A stretch of DNA of 64,000 nt from Aestuariibaculum sediminum (GTDB taxonomy: Bacteria > Bacteroidota > Bacteroidia > Flavobacteriales > Flavobacteriaceae). Both the position numbers and the translations under genes were made by a program. The stretch spans positions 1 to 64,000 of the forward strand of contig NZ_JACVXB010000004.1 in NCBI RefSeq assembly GCF_014596945.1, written 5' to 3'. Position 1 is the stretch's first letter. Each line of letters starts with the position of its first letter. Shown here piece by piece: positions 48,250 to 57,172 of the stretch. Below the pieces are notes generated by a model. It had not been told where the DNA came from, ran no database searches, and saw only the letters and a program-made list of their open reading frames with translations.

Positions 48250-50241
48250 ATGAAAAGATATTTAAAAAATAAAATAACGAAACTAGCACCTTTTTTTATT
48301 GGGCCTGCTTTGTTTATTTCTTGTTCGGAAGATTTTCTGGAACCAGACCCTCTTTCTTTTTACGAACCAGAAACTACGTTTTCTACCGAATCAGGATTAA
48401 AAGCAACTATAGCTATTGCAGATCGAGCTTTACGAGGATTTTGGATTCACTACAGTGGTGCATACAACAATGTGCCTATTAGTACAGAATATGTATTTTC
48501 AGATATGGCAAAATATGGTAAATCAGATGCAAGTAACACCATTGCAGATTATGCCAACACCATTATTCCAACGGGAACTTTTCAGGTAAACCCGAGCGAT
48601 AATATCTATCTTGGATATTATTGGGAAGAAGGTTATAATGGTATTAAATATGCTAATACAGTATTGTCGTATATAGATGATGTAAAAGGGCTATCAGAAG
48701 ATGTTAAAAACAAGTATAAGGGGCAAGCATTATTTCATAGAGCTTACAGATATCTTAACTTGGTATATCAATTTGGAGATGTACCTTTAATTACGAAAAT
48801 TCTAGAAGTACCAAAGCAAAATTATTATTCTACTAAGAAATCGGCAATTATTGAAATGATAACTGCAGATATGGAAAAAGCTGTAGAATGGGTTCCTGAA
48901 CAAGGACAGTTAGAATTTAAAGGATTAGTAAATAAAGCTGCTTGTAGACAACTATTAATAAAATGTTATTTAGCTTCAGGACGGTTTAGAGAAGCAGAGG
49001 ACCAAGCGAATATATTAATAGATCAATCGGGGTATTCCTTAATGCGAAACCCATTTGGACAGTTTGATGAAGGTGGAAACCCACAGACATGGGAAATTAC
49101 AAGAAATGTAATTTGGGATTTACATAGACCAGAAAATAAGGTGCTTTCGGAAAACACTGAAGCATTAATGATTATGCCTAACGATGGTGCGCAATCGTTT
49201 TTATACTTCATGTCTATGCGTATTTTTGGACCATTTTGGAATTCTGGAAATATTATAACACCTACTGATGGAAAACGAGGTGCTAATCGATTTGGCTTAA
49301 ATAGTTCTAATTACGACCCAAACTTCGATTACGCAAGAGCATTTGGTCGTGGTATTGCTACCGTAAGTGCATCGTATTATTCGCAAAAACCAATGTGGGT
49401 TGTAAATGGAATAGAAGATACTCAAGATTTAAGGCATAATAACGAAGTTGGTAACTGGGTTAATATGGAAGACCTTAAATATAGCGACCCAAGTTCTGTA
49501 GACTATGGTAAAAACTTTAGAATGTATGATGACAATGGCGGACTAATCGTTAAAGACTCTATACGTGATTGGTTTGATTTTCCTTTGTATAAATTGTATC
49601 TGCATGATGTGGAAAGTGAAAACAACCAAGCTTCTAGTGATTTTAGAGGGGCAACAACTGGTAGTAAGGCACACTGGTATCTCTATCGTTTGGCAGAAAC
49701 TTATTTATTGCGAGCAGAAGCACGTTTTTACCAAGGGAATATACCTGGTGCGACCCAAGATGTTAACACAATTAGAGTACGCGCAGGTGCTTCGCAAATG
49801 TATAGTGCAGTAACTATTGGAGATATTTGTGCAGAAAGAGGGAGAGAACTTTATTTAGAAGAATGGAGAAACGTCGAACTAACGCGTATTTCTCATTGTT
49901 TAGCAATAAGTGGTATGCCTGATGAATGGGGGAATACTTATGATGTTAATACTTGGGATAAACAGTCGGGAACCGACAATGTTGGTGGTAGTTATTGGTA
50001 TCAGCGTATCGTACATTATACGCTTTATAACAAGCATCCAGAAGGTATTGTAATTCCTAATGGAACCAAATATTATACTATGGATAAGCGTAATGTATAT
50101 TGGCCAGTTCCAAATAGTGCCATTACCGCAAATACCAAAGGACAATTGAGTCAGAATTATGGGTATGACGGTTACGATCCAAGCATAAAAATGTGGGACA
50201 ACTGGCAAGATGCTGTAGCAGACGAAGACAATATAGATTAG
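48250..50241 (+). CDS. susD: SusD/RagB-family glycan-binding lipoprotein
   Basis: A 663-aa surface lipoprotein; the lipobox LFISC places the acylated Cys at residue 25, followed by SEDFLEPDPLSFYEPETTF, the classic SusD N-terminus. TPR-like helices (HRAYRYLNLVYQFGDVPLI near 160, then AVEWVPEQGQ and CRQLLIKCYLASGRFREAE) and the C-terminal family motif (RLAETYLLRAEARFYQG near 478, ICAERGRELYLEEWR near 528) are present. It forms the lid of the SusC importer. It starts 11 bases after susC and ends before a strong terminator, so it is the last gene of the GH88-susC-susD transcript. Intact. Confidence 0.95.
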   Translation: MKRYLKNKITKLAPFFIGPALFISCSEDFLEPDPLSFYEPETTFSTESGLKATIAIADRALRGFWIHYSGAYNNVPISTEYVFSDMAKYGKSDASNTIADYANTIIPTGTFQVNPSDNIYLGYYWEEGYNGIKYANTVLSYIDDVKGLSEDVKNKYKGQALFHRAYRYLNLVYQFGDVPLITKILEVPKQNYYSTKKSAIIEMITADMEKAVEWVPEQGQLEFKGLVNKAACRQLLIKCYLASGRFREAEDQANILIDQSGYSLMRNPFGQFDEGGNPQTWEITRNVIWDLHRPENKVLSENTEALMIMPNDGAQSFLYFMSMRIFGPFWNSGNIITPTDGKRGANRFGLNSSNYDPNFDYARAFGRGIATVSASYYSQKPMWVVNGIEDTQDLRHNNEVGNWVNMEDLKYSDPSSVDYGKNFRMYDDNGGLIVKDSIRDWFDFPLYKLYLHDVESENNQASSDFRGATTGSKAHWYLYRLAETYLLRAEARFYQGNIPGATQDVNTIRVRAGASQMYSAVTIGDICAERGRELYLEEWRNVELTRISHCLAISGMPDEWGNTYDVNTWDKQSGTDNVGGSYWYQRIVHYTLYNKHPEGIVIPNGTKYYTMDKRNVYWPVPNSAITANTKGQLSQNYGYDGYDPSIKMWDNWQDAVADEDNID

Positions 50242-50274
50242 TTTAAATAGTTTGTTTTAGTTTAAATTGTTTTT

Positions 50275-50307
50275 AGAGAAGAAGATGACATGTCTTCTTC
50301 TCTTTTT
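50275..50307 (+). terminator. Strong rho-independent terminator after susD
   Basis: A perfect 11-bp stem, AGAGAAGAAGA (50275-50285) with TCTTCTTCTCT (50293-50303), a seven-base loop and then a T run. It ends the susCD transcript; the enzyme genes downstream would need their own promoter or read-through. Confidence 0.88.
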
Positions 50308-50371
50308 ATAAAGAGGATGATGACTCACAATATATGGGGCTAATACTAAATAATGCATGATTTATTAGTTT

Positions 50372-50923
50372 ATGAAAGAACAGGAAGGTCTAGATAAAAT
50401 ATTCTACGAGCATGCAAATGCCGATTTTAGAGGATTAGCCAACGCACCAAAACCATTATTTTTTAGCTCCAAAGATAGTGCCGGCATCGATGGCGATATC
50501 ATTCTTATAGATATAATCAAGAAAATAATGAAAAACCAAACCTCTTTTAGACAAGGAGCCGAAGTGTTTTACCACAATGAACTGTGTTATTTTTTATTGT
50601 TAGAAAACGATATGGGTAATCCAGATTATCGTGTTCGTTACACAAATACTATGTCGCCTTTTAGGCCTCTAAATATTTCTGAAAAGAATTTAATTTTAGA
50701 GAAAATACCAGAACACGGCAATTATGGAACAGGGCATAATAGTGTAATTCAAACAACTGACTCAGATACAAGTAATATGGTGTATCATCGTTTTATACCT
50801 TCAAATAGAAGTGAATTGGAGCCTACGGCAGTTTATAACAGAGAATTTTGTATCGATAAATTAAAACTTAATACAGATGGTAGTATAAAGCCTTTGGTGC
50901 CAAAGGTTTCGAGAATTAATTAG
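50372..50923 (+). pseudogene. C-terminal remnant of a GH43-type glycosidase
   Basis: A 183-codon frame with no signal peptide. Its middle and end carry GH43 C-terminal signatures: EHGNYGTGHNSVIQTTDS, then MVYHRFIPSNRSELEPTAVY and FCIDKLKLNTDGSIKPLVP. The five-bladed propeller start, with the catalytic base Asp and most of the active site, is missing. The first residues (MKEQEGLDKIFYEHANADFRG) look like the middle of a protein. It sits between the susD terminator and the DUF2264 gene and is probably a dead leftover from PUL rearrangement. The GH43 call is by pattern. Confidence 0.65.
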
Positions 50924-50977
50924 AATTACAGTCAAACCTAAAGATCTTAAAAAAAAAATATCATTTTTTAAATACAT

Positions 50978-52225
50978 ATGAAACATAAAGAATTACGAAA
51001 GCTATTAATTATTACGGTTCTATTTTTGAATAGTTTAAATTTTTATGCTCAAAACAATAAATTACAAGAAGCTATACCGCAAGAGATAAGAGATTTCTTT
51101 GTTAGTTCTTTAATAAAAATAGGGGATCCCGTTCTAAGTGCATTAAGCAAAAATGAATTAAAAAAAACGATGCCTGTGGAAAGGTCTCCAGGAGCTTGGG
51201 ACGACCGAACCCATGTAACTTATTTGGAAGCCTTTGGTAGGTTGTTGTCAGGAATGGCACCTTGGTTGGAATTAGGTCCAGACGACACTGCAGAAGGTAA
51301 ATTAAGGGCAAGATACATAGAATTAGCTCGAAAGTGTATTCATAATGCAACCAATCCCCAGTCACCAGATTTTATGAACTTTACCAAAGATGGTCAGCCC
51401 CTAGTTGATGCTGCTTTTTTAGCACAAGGATTAATTAGAGCACCTAAACAATTATGGGAACCTTTGGATGAAACGACAAAAGCCAATGTTATTAATGCCT
51501 TAAAGTCTAGTAGAGTTATAAAACCGTATTATAGCAATTGGTTACTGTTTTCTGGTATGGTTGAAGCTGCATTAGTAAAGTTCGATGCAGGGCCAGATTA
51601 CATGCGCTTAGATTATCCCTTAAATAAACATAAAGAATGGTATTTGGGAGACGGAATGTATGGCGATGGGCCAGATTTTCATTGGGATTACTACAATAGC
51701 TTTGTCATTCAACCCATGATATTAGATATATTAAAGGTACTTGTCGAAAAAGATGAGAGGATAAAGAGGGACTATTCTATAGCTTTAAAAAGAGCAAAAC
51801 GTTATGCCGCTATTCAGGAACGATTAATTTCACCAGACGGTACTTACCCGCCAATAGGACGGTCGTTAGCATATCGGTTTGGAGCTTTCCAGGCATTATC
51901 TCAAATAGCCCTTTGGAAAGAACTACCCGAGGATGTAAAACCAGCGCAAGTAAGGTCTGCTTTATATGCTATGATTTATAATCAGATTAATGTAGAAGGG
52001 ACCTTCGATGAAAACGGATGGTTACAAATAGGTTTGTATGGTCATCAACCAGATATAGGAGAAGGATATATCTCAACGGGGAGTTTGTATTTGTGCACTG
52101 AAGCCTTTTTGGTTTTAGGATTGTCTAAGGAAGACCCGTTTTGGAGTGACCCTTATGAACCTTGGACACAAAAGAAAATATGGTCAGGACAGGATATTAA
52201 AATTGATCATGCGATTAGAAATTAA
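50978..52225 (+). CDS. DUF2264 family protein, probable glucuronidase-type hydrolase
   Basis: A 415-aa secreted protein (signal peptide about 1-25, ending NSLNFYAQ) with full-length DUF2264 character: LEAFGRLLSGMAPWLELGPD near 82-101, SNWLLFSGMVEAALVKF near 187-203, WYLGDGMYGDGPDFHWDYYN near 216-235, and GRSLAYRFGAFQ near 295. The fold is an (alpha/alpha)6 barrel. Some members of this family have been described as beta-glucuronidases (CAZy GH154), which would fit the GH88 gene in the same PUL. Substrate specificity cannot be read from the sequence. It starts 55 bases after the GH43 remnant. Confidence 0.75.
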   Translation: MKHKELRKLLIITVLFLNSLNFYAQNNKLQEAIPQEIRDFFVSSLIKIGDPVLSALSKNELKKTMPVERSPGAWDDRTHVTYLEAFGRLLSGMAPWLELGPDDTAEGKLRARYIELARKCIHNATNPQSPDFMNFTKDGQPLVDAAFLAQGLIRAPKQLWEPLDETTKANVINALKSSRVIKPYYSNWLLFSGMVEAALVKFDAGPDYMRLDYPLNKHKEWYLGDGMYGDGPDFHWDYYNSFVIQPMILDILKVLVEKDERIKRDYSIALKRAKRYAAIQERLISPDGTYPPIGRSLAYRFGAFQALSQIALWKELPEDVKPAQVRSALYAMIYNQINVEGTFDENGWLQIGLYGHQPDIGEGYISTGSLYLCTEAFLVLGLSKEDPFWSDPYEPWTQKKIWSGQDIKIDHAIRN

Positions 52226-52322
52226 TTAAGATTAGTTCAGTTATAGAAATTGTTGTGCAACATTAGGTTACGATAAATTTTACATAATTGACACTCTAAG
52301 AAAAGTTTAACTATTATTACAA

Positions 52323-52594
52323 ATGACTTTAGGCAGAAAAAGTTACATATTCACATTAGTTTGAGCAGTATATACTTCTGGATTAAATTCACAAACGGTA
52401 ACGAGTCCAGATGAGAGACTTAAGCTTTTTTTTTGCTTGATGATGGTGTACCTTATTATTCGGTAACTTATAAAAATAAGGTTATACACAAAAGTTTCCC
52501 GCTTGGATTAATATCCAGTTTTGGAGACTTTGGCACATGGTTAAGAGTAGAGATTAAAATAAATCACAGGTTTTTAAATATAGAAATAAGATGA
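52323..52594 (+). pseudogene. N-terminal remnant of a GH97 glycosidase
   Basis: Translation in two frames gives the beginning of a GH97 enzyme: NSQTVTSPDERLKLFF, then, after a shift in the T run around 52429-52437, LDDGVPYYSVTYKNKVI and HKSFPLGLISSFGDFGTWLR. An early stop (TGA after FTLV) also interrupts the signal-peptide region. The frame stops at 52594, overlapping the next gene start. Only about 90 codons of a normally ~650-700-residue protein remain. This explains the 365-bp gap between the DUF2264 gene and the following GH43 gene. Confidence 0.65.
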
Positions 52595-54213
52595 ATCTTA
52601 AAACATTACAATCAAGGAAAAGAACAACTGTTAAAGGTAAGTTGATACTTTTTGTAATTTGTGCTGTAACCTTGCTCCAAGCCCAAAACAACAACATTAA
52701 GAATGATAGGTTTTGGGATACCAAAAATGGAAAACCCATATATAGTCAGGGAGGGGGTATATTCAAATTTCCGGATCCCAAAACAGGTATAAAAAAATAC
52801 TTTTGGTATGGAGTGCATTATAAGCAAGCAGAATTATATAGGGAAGACCCTTCAATAACCCAAGCTAGAAATAACTTTGAGGGGGTAAGTTGTTACTCAT
52901 CAAACGATTTAGTCAATTGGGAGTTTGAAGGCAACATTTTAACACCAGACGAGGTTTTTAAAGATTCAGGCGGTCGTAGATGGGGATGGCTTGGTCGTAT
53001 GGGGGTTGCTTATGTGAAAGAAGCAGCGCAATACGTTTTGATTATTCAATATGGTGCTAAGGTACTTTTCGCCACGGCCGATTCGCCATTAGGGCCGTTC
53101 AGCAAAAGCCATGTTAAAAGTATGGAAGACTGGATTGGAACAACAAATACAGGTGACCAAACCGTATTTACAGACGAAGACACAGGTAAATCTTATTTGG
53201 TTTACAGTTATGGAAAAGGCCGTCATAAAATTTATATTTCCGAAATAGGTTTAAAAAATGATACCATTACTTTATTGAATTATAAACAAGTATTTAAAGG
53301 AGCAGGACGTGAAGGCAACTGTATGTTCAAATATAAAGGTAAATACTATTTAGCAGCATCGCAATTGTACGGTTGGGATGGCTCTAATGCATATTATCTT
53401 GTTTCAGATGATATTTTTGGGCCTTATCTGCCTGAAAACCACATGCAGTTATTTCCAGGAGCAGAAGATGATTATGCACATATTTCCCAAACTGGATTTT
53501 TTGTTACTGTCCGTGGAAGTAAACAAGAAACTGTTATCTTCTGTGGCGATCGCTGGGCCGATTTTGCTGGTAATGGTTTGGGATATAACCAGTGGTGCCC
53601 ATTATCCTTCGATGGTTTTGTACCATACTTTAATTCACTTAACTCTTGGAACCTTAATGAAAAAACAGGCCAATGGGATGTGGCTCCTGATAATAACTGG
53701 ATAAAGAATCCTTCATTTGAAGCAGACAGAAAGCAAATACCTAGCCACAATAAGCCTGTACAAACTAAACTTTTGGGCTGGGAAACTACTGTAATTAACG
53801 GAACAGAAATTTCTTTAGACTCACTTTCACCAATATTGAACCATGCAAATACAGAAGAAGAGCGTAAGGTGGTTATTGGAGAAAGGAGCCTTAATATGAG
53901 TGATAGCGTCAATTTTATCAGAAAAGTACATCAAAAAATAACCTCTTCCCCTTATGTGACCTTTGAGAATGACACCTATATATTAAGAGCGAAAATTAAA
54001 AACAGCGATAACTTTAATACTCTTAAAATGTATGCAAAATCAGGAGCTACACATTTTGAAGTAGTTGTAACAGACAAAAATGAAACGTGGACAACTATAA
54101 GCATAGCAAATATAGAGGTAAAAAACAATGAAGTGGAATTGGGGTTTCTTGCTGATGGAAAGGCCGGTGCATATTGCTTAGTTGATGATGTTTCTTTTGT
54201 TAAGTCAAAGTAA
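52591..54213 (+). CDS. GH43 family enzyme with C-terminal carbohydrate-binding-like domain
   Basis: A 540-aa secreted protein (signal region about 10-33, ending VTLLQAQ). Residues about 40-370 form a GH43 five-bladed propeller of the exo-beta-1,3-galactanase-like subgroup: YSQGGGIFKFPDP, KKYFWYGVHYKQ, GVSCYSSNDLVNWEFEG, then QTVFTDEDTGKSYLVYS and EGNCMFKYKGKYYLAASQLY with the likely catalytic Glu. A jelly-roll-like region (about 372-540, from NWIKNPSFEAD to GAYCLVDDVSFV) is probably a carbohydrate-binding module. Start ATG overlaps the end of the GH97 remnant. The GH43 class is clear; galactanase versus arabinofuranosidase is not decided by sequence alone. Confidence 0.78.
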   Translation: MNLKTLQSRKRTTVKGKLILFVICAVTLLQAQNNNIKNDRFWDTKNGKPIYSQGGGIFKFPDPKTGIKKYFWYGVHYKQAELYREDPSITQARNNFEGVSCYSSNDLVNWEFEGNILTPDEVFKDSGGRRWGWLGRMGVAYVKEAAQYVLIIQYGAKVLFATADSPLGPFSKSHVKSMEDWIGTTNTGDQTVFTDEDTGKSYLVYSYGKGRHKIYISEIGLKNDTITLLNYKQVFKGAGREGNCMFKYKGKYYLAASQLYGWDGSNAYYLVSDDIFGPYLPENHMQLFPGAEDDYAHISQTGFFVTVRGSKQETVIFCGDRWADFAGNGLGYNQWCPLSFDGFVPYFNSLNSWNLNEKTGQWDVAPDNNWIKNPSFEADRKQIPSHNKPVQTKLLGWETTVINGTEISLDSLSPILNHANTEEERKVVIGERSLNMSDSVNFIRKVHQKITSSPYVTFENDTYILRAKIKNSDNFNTLKMYAKSGATHFEVVVTDKNETWTTISIANIEVKNNEVELGFLADGKAGAYCLVDDVSFVKSK

Positions 54214-54258
54214 GCAATTTGGTTATTACAATGTAAAGGATAATGAAACGTTTATTAT

Positions 54259-55269
54259 ATGTTTAATAAAATGAAACAATGTGTTAGTATACTTTCTTTT
54301 GTCATGTTTTGTTCTTCTATTTGGTCACAGGGTTGGAAACCAGAATTTAAAGAGAACATTCCCTTAGATTCTATACGCTTAAGCGATCCAGCAATACTTG
54401 CCGACAAAAAAACATCAACGTATTACATGACCGGAACAGGAGGATTGCTCTGGAAGAGTAAAGACCTGGCAAAATGGACAGGCCCGTTTGTTGTTGCTAA
54501 GACAGATACTGAATCTTGGATGGGATCGCGACCTATGATATGGGCTGCCGAACTTCACCAATATAAGGATAGGTATTACTACTTTGCAACATTTACTAAT
54601 AGAGAAGTAGTTATTGACACCATTAAAGGAAATGTGATTAACCGTCGAGCAAGCCATGTTTTAGTTAGTGAAAGCCCAGATGGGCCTTACGTTCCTATGG
54701 AAGATGAAATGTATTTACCTCCAGACTTAGCTACTTTAGATGGAACGTTTTGGATAGATACCGACGGTAAGCCTTACATGGTTTATTGTGAAGAATGGTT
54801 AATGAATTGGAACGGTACCATGGAAAAAATAGAATTAAAACCAGATTTGAGTGGTACTGAAGGTAAAAGAAAAGTTATGTTTTTTGCACACGATTCACCA
54901 TGGAGTAAGGAGCAGGATCAATTCGGTCGTATTGTCCCCAACAAAGTAACAGATGGTCCTTATCTGTTTAATACACAAACTGGTAAATTAGGGATGATTT
55001 GGACAAGTTGGGTATTTAGCGATTATGTTCAAGGGGTAGCTTATTCAGAAAGTGGCACTTTGGATGGGCCTTGGATACAGGAAAAGAATCCCATAACACC
55101 ACCAAATTTTGGTCATGGTATGCTATTTCGCTCTTTTGATGGGAATTTGTTAATGTCTGCCCATAGCCATAAAAGTGTAAATGGACGCTACATTCGAATT
55201 CCGCATTTATTCGAAGTGGATGACTCTGGTGACAAGATTGTAATTAAAGGGCTGTATCAGCCACGATAA
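54259..55269 (+). CDS. GH43 family glycosidase
   Basis: A 336-aa secreted enzyme (signal peptide about 1-23, ending SSIWSQ). Propeller hallmarks: RLSDPAILADKKTSTYYMTG with the catalytic base Asp, MIWAAELHQYKDRYYYFATF where the usual WAPE reads WAAE, and LDGTFWIDTDGKPYMVYCEE, in which E may be the general acid. Then come VTDGPYLFNTQTGKLGMIWT and the terminal GHGMLFRSFDGNLLMSAHSH. It is likely an exo-acting beta-xylosidase/alpha-L-arabinofuranosidase-type activity. It lies 45 bases after the previous GH43 gene and 27 before the first esterase, so they probably share a transcript. Confidence 0.82.
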   Translation: MFNKMKQCVSILSFVMFCSSIWSQGWKPEFKENIPLDSIRLSDPAILADKKTSTYYMTGTGGLLWKSKDLAKWTGPFVVAKTDTESWMGSRPMIWAAELHQYKDRYYYFATFTNREVVIDTIKGNVINRRASHVLVSESPDGPYVPMEDEMYLPPDLATLDGTFWIDTDGKPYMVYCEEWLMNWNGTMEKIELKPDLSGTEGKRKVMFFAHDSPWSKEQDQFGRIVPNKVTDGPYLFNTQTGKLGMIWTSWVFSDYVQGVAYSESGTLDGPWIQEKNPITPPNFGHGMLFRSFDGNLLMSAHSHKSVNGRYIRIPHLFEVDDSGDKIVIKGLYQPR

Positions 55270-55296
55270 ATATATAACACCATAAAATGTAATCTT

Positions 55297-56280
55297 ATGA
55301 TAAAATATAAAATGAAAAAAGAGAGTATAGTAGGTCAATTATTAATCTTTCTAGCTATAATGCTAGTAAGTCCTTTAAATGGATTTGCAGCAGAGCTTTT
55401 AGAAATTCCGATTGGTTGGTCAGATGGATATGTATATGCCAATGGCGTTCGTTTACATTATTACCAGGCTGTGCCTGCTAAAGATAAACCAGTAATGGTT
55501 ATGGTTCATGGAGTTACTGATAATGGACTTTGTTGGGCGACACTTGCATTAAAGATGCAAGCGGATTACAATATATATATGTTAGATACACGTGGTCATG
55601 GATTATCAGATCCATTTACCTGTAACGATGATGCCAATACACTAATAAAAGATGTGGTTGGTTTTGTAAAGGCCATGGAAATAGATAATCCTATCCTTAT
55701 AGGGCATTCTATGGGAGCGGCAACTGTGATGCGTTTAGGGGCCGAATACCCTAATCTTGCTAAACAAATAATTATGTTAGACCCATTTCTTGCTCATCCA
55801 GGTACAAGAAGAAAAAGTGAATCTCGCTCGAAGCCCTTAAAGCAGACCGAAGATAAATCAGTTAAACTCTTGTCTTTTAGTATGTTTGGTGAACCCGAAA
55901 TCCTTGTAAGGCAAAACAATTATACCTTTGAGGATTTGGTAGAAAAGGGGAAAAGAGAAAACCCAAAATGGCACATCATGGATGTGAAGTATTGGGCTTT
56001 ATCTAAAAAACAATATCATGGGGCATATTCAACAGATGCATGGAGCGTTATGAGTGGAACGATGCAAATTGGTGATGCGCTTTCAAAAATACAAGTTCCT
56101 GCACTTGTACTAAAAGCTGACACATCTTCTGAAGGACGTAAAGCCAATAAGAAAGCTGTTCAGGGATTGAACCGTGTTTCACTTTTTCATATTGATGGAG
56201 CAGGTCATAATTTGCATCATGATGCTTTGGATCGAACCGTAGAGATTATAAATGAATTTTTGTCATCTTATACCAATTAA
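55297..56280 (+). CDS. Secreted alpha/beta hydrolase
   Basis: A 327-aa protein with a signal peptide (about residues 6-31, ending PLNGFAAE). The alpha/beta-hydrolase fold is shown by the oxyanion strand VMVMVHGVTDNGLCW, the strand-turn IYMLDTRGHGLSDPF, the nucleophile elbow IGHSMGAATVMRLG and the late VPALVLKADTSSEG and HIDGAGHNLHHDAL, giving Ser, Asp and His. An inner methionine (MKK, codon 6) could be the true start. Probable substrates are ester groups on the glycan. Low-GC composition is like the flanking GH genes, unlike the three esterases that follow. Confidence 0.8.
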   Translation: MIKYKMKKESIVGQLLIFLAIMLVSPLNGFAAELLEIPIGWSDGYVYANGVRLHYYQAVPAKDKPVMVMVHGVTDNGLCWATLALKMQADYNIYMLDTRGHGLSDPFTCNDDANTLIKDVVGFVKAMEIDNPILIGHSMGAATVMRLGAEYPNLAKQIIMLDPFLAHPGTRRKSESRSKPLKQTEDKSVKLLSFSMFGEPEILVRQNNYTFEDLVEKGKRENPKWHIMDVKYWALSKKQYHGAYSTDAWSVMSGTMQIGDALSKIQVPALVLKADTSSEGRKANKKAVQGLNRVSLFHIDGAGHNLHHDALDRTVEIINEFLSSYTN

Positions 56281-56291
56281 AAACCTGCTAC

Positions 56292-57155
56292 ATGAAAAAA
56301 AGTATAACATCGATAGTGTTTCTATTTGTCATTTCTAATTCAATTTTTGGTCAAGAAATTAAAAGAAAAGTAATAGACCTTGGGGGAAGTGGTCCTTATA
56401 AAGCCATAGCCGTGAGAGAAGAGACCTTGCCAGATTTTGTAGTCTATAGACCCGAAAAACTAAAAAAAGCAGTCAAGAAAGAGGGGCTATTGCCATTGAT
56501 GGTGTTTGCCAATGGTGCCTGTGCGAATACATCCATCACGCATGAAAGGGTATTGTCTGAAATAGCTTCACATGGATATATCGTGGTAGCCATTGGTGCC
56601 TTGAAACTAGCCAATGATGAGAACTGGGAAAGCACAGAAGCCCATATGCTTATAGGGGCCATGGATTGGTTGGTTGCTCAAAATGCGAATCCAGGGAGTG
56701 ATTATTGCCAGAGTTTAGACTTGAGCAAAATAGCAGCAGGAGGCCAGTCCTGTGGTGGGGCACAGGTAATGGCGGTGGCCAAAGACCCTCGAATTCAAAC
56801 CTACATGATGTTCAACTCAGGTATGGGCGATATGATAATGGCTGGAGCCAGTACCAAATCCCTGGCTGATACACATGGTAGTGTGGTGTATATCGTAGGA
56901 GGAGAAGAGGATATTGCTACTAACAATGCCAAGTTGGACTATCAGCGAATCAATCATGTACCTGTGGCTTTTGCCAATATGCTAGATGGTAACCATGGTG
57001 GTACCTTCAACGAAAAATATGGAGGAGCCTTTGCCAGAATGGCCCTCAACTGGCTCGACTGGCAACTAAAAGGGCAAAAGGACAAGTCCGCCGTGTTTTT
57101 AGAACCAGACCTATCCGATTTTCCAAATTGGTTTATGAGAACTAAGAATTTTTAA
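56292..57155 (+). CDS. Secreted alpha/beta hydrolase, dienelactone-hydrolase-like esterase
   Basis: A 287-aa secreted protein (signal peptide about 1-20, ending NSIFGQ). It has the features of Bacteroidota esterases of the PET-hydrolase-like/chlorophyllase-like group: PLMVFANGACANTSITHE, SHGYIVVAIGALK, the nucleophile elbow AAGGQSCGGAQVMAVA, VYIVGGEEDIATNNAKLDY and the His in LDGNHGGTFNEKYGG. It probably cleaves acyl (acetyl, feruloyl) groups from the polysaccharide. A hand count over 56641-56700 gives 50% G+C, well above the surrounding PUL genes, consistent with separate acquisition. It starts 12 bases after the preceding hydrolase. Confidence 0.78.
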   Translation: MKKSITSIVFLFVISNSIFGQEIKRKVIDLGGSGPYKAIAVREETLPDFVVYRPEKLKKAVKKEGLLPLMVFANGACANTSITHERVLSEIASHGYIVVAIGALKLANDENWESTEAHMLIGAMDWLVAQNANPGSDYCQSLDLSKIAAGGQSCGGAQVMAVAKDPRIQTYMMFNSGMGDMIMAGASTKSLADTHGSVVYIVGGEEDIATNNAKLDYQRINHVPVAFANMLDGNHGGTFNEKYGGAFARMALNWLDWQLKGQKDKSAVFLEPDLSDFPNWFMRTKNF

Positions 57156-57172
57156 TAACTCAACCAAGAATT

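Noticed and set aside
53472-53912. A 146-codon minus-strand frame opposite the GH43 gene
   Set aside because: Antisense to conserved GH43 sequence with no start context; a shadow frame.
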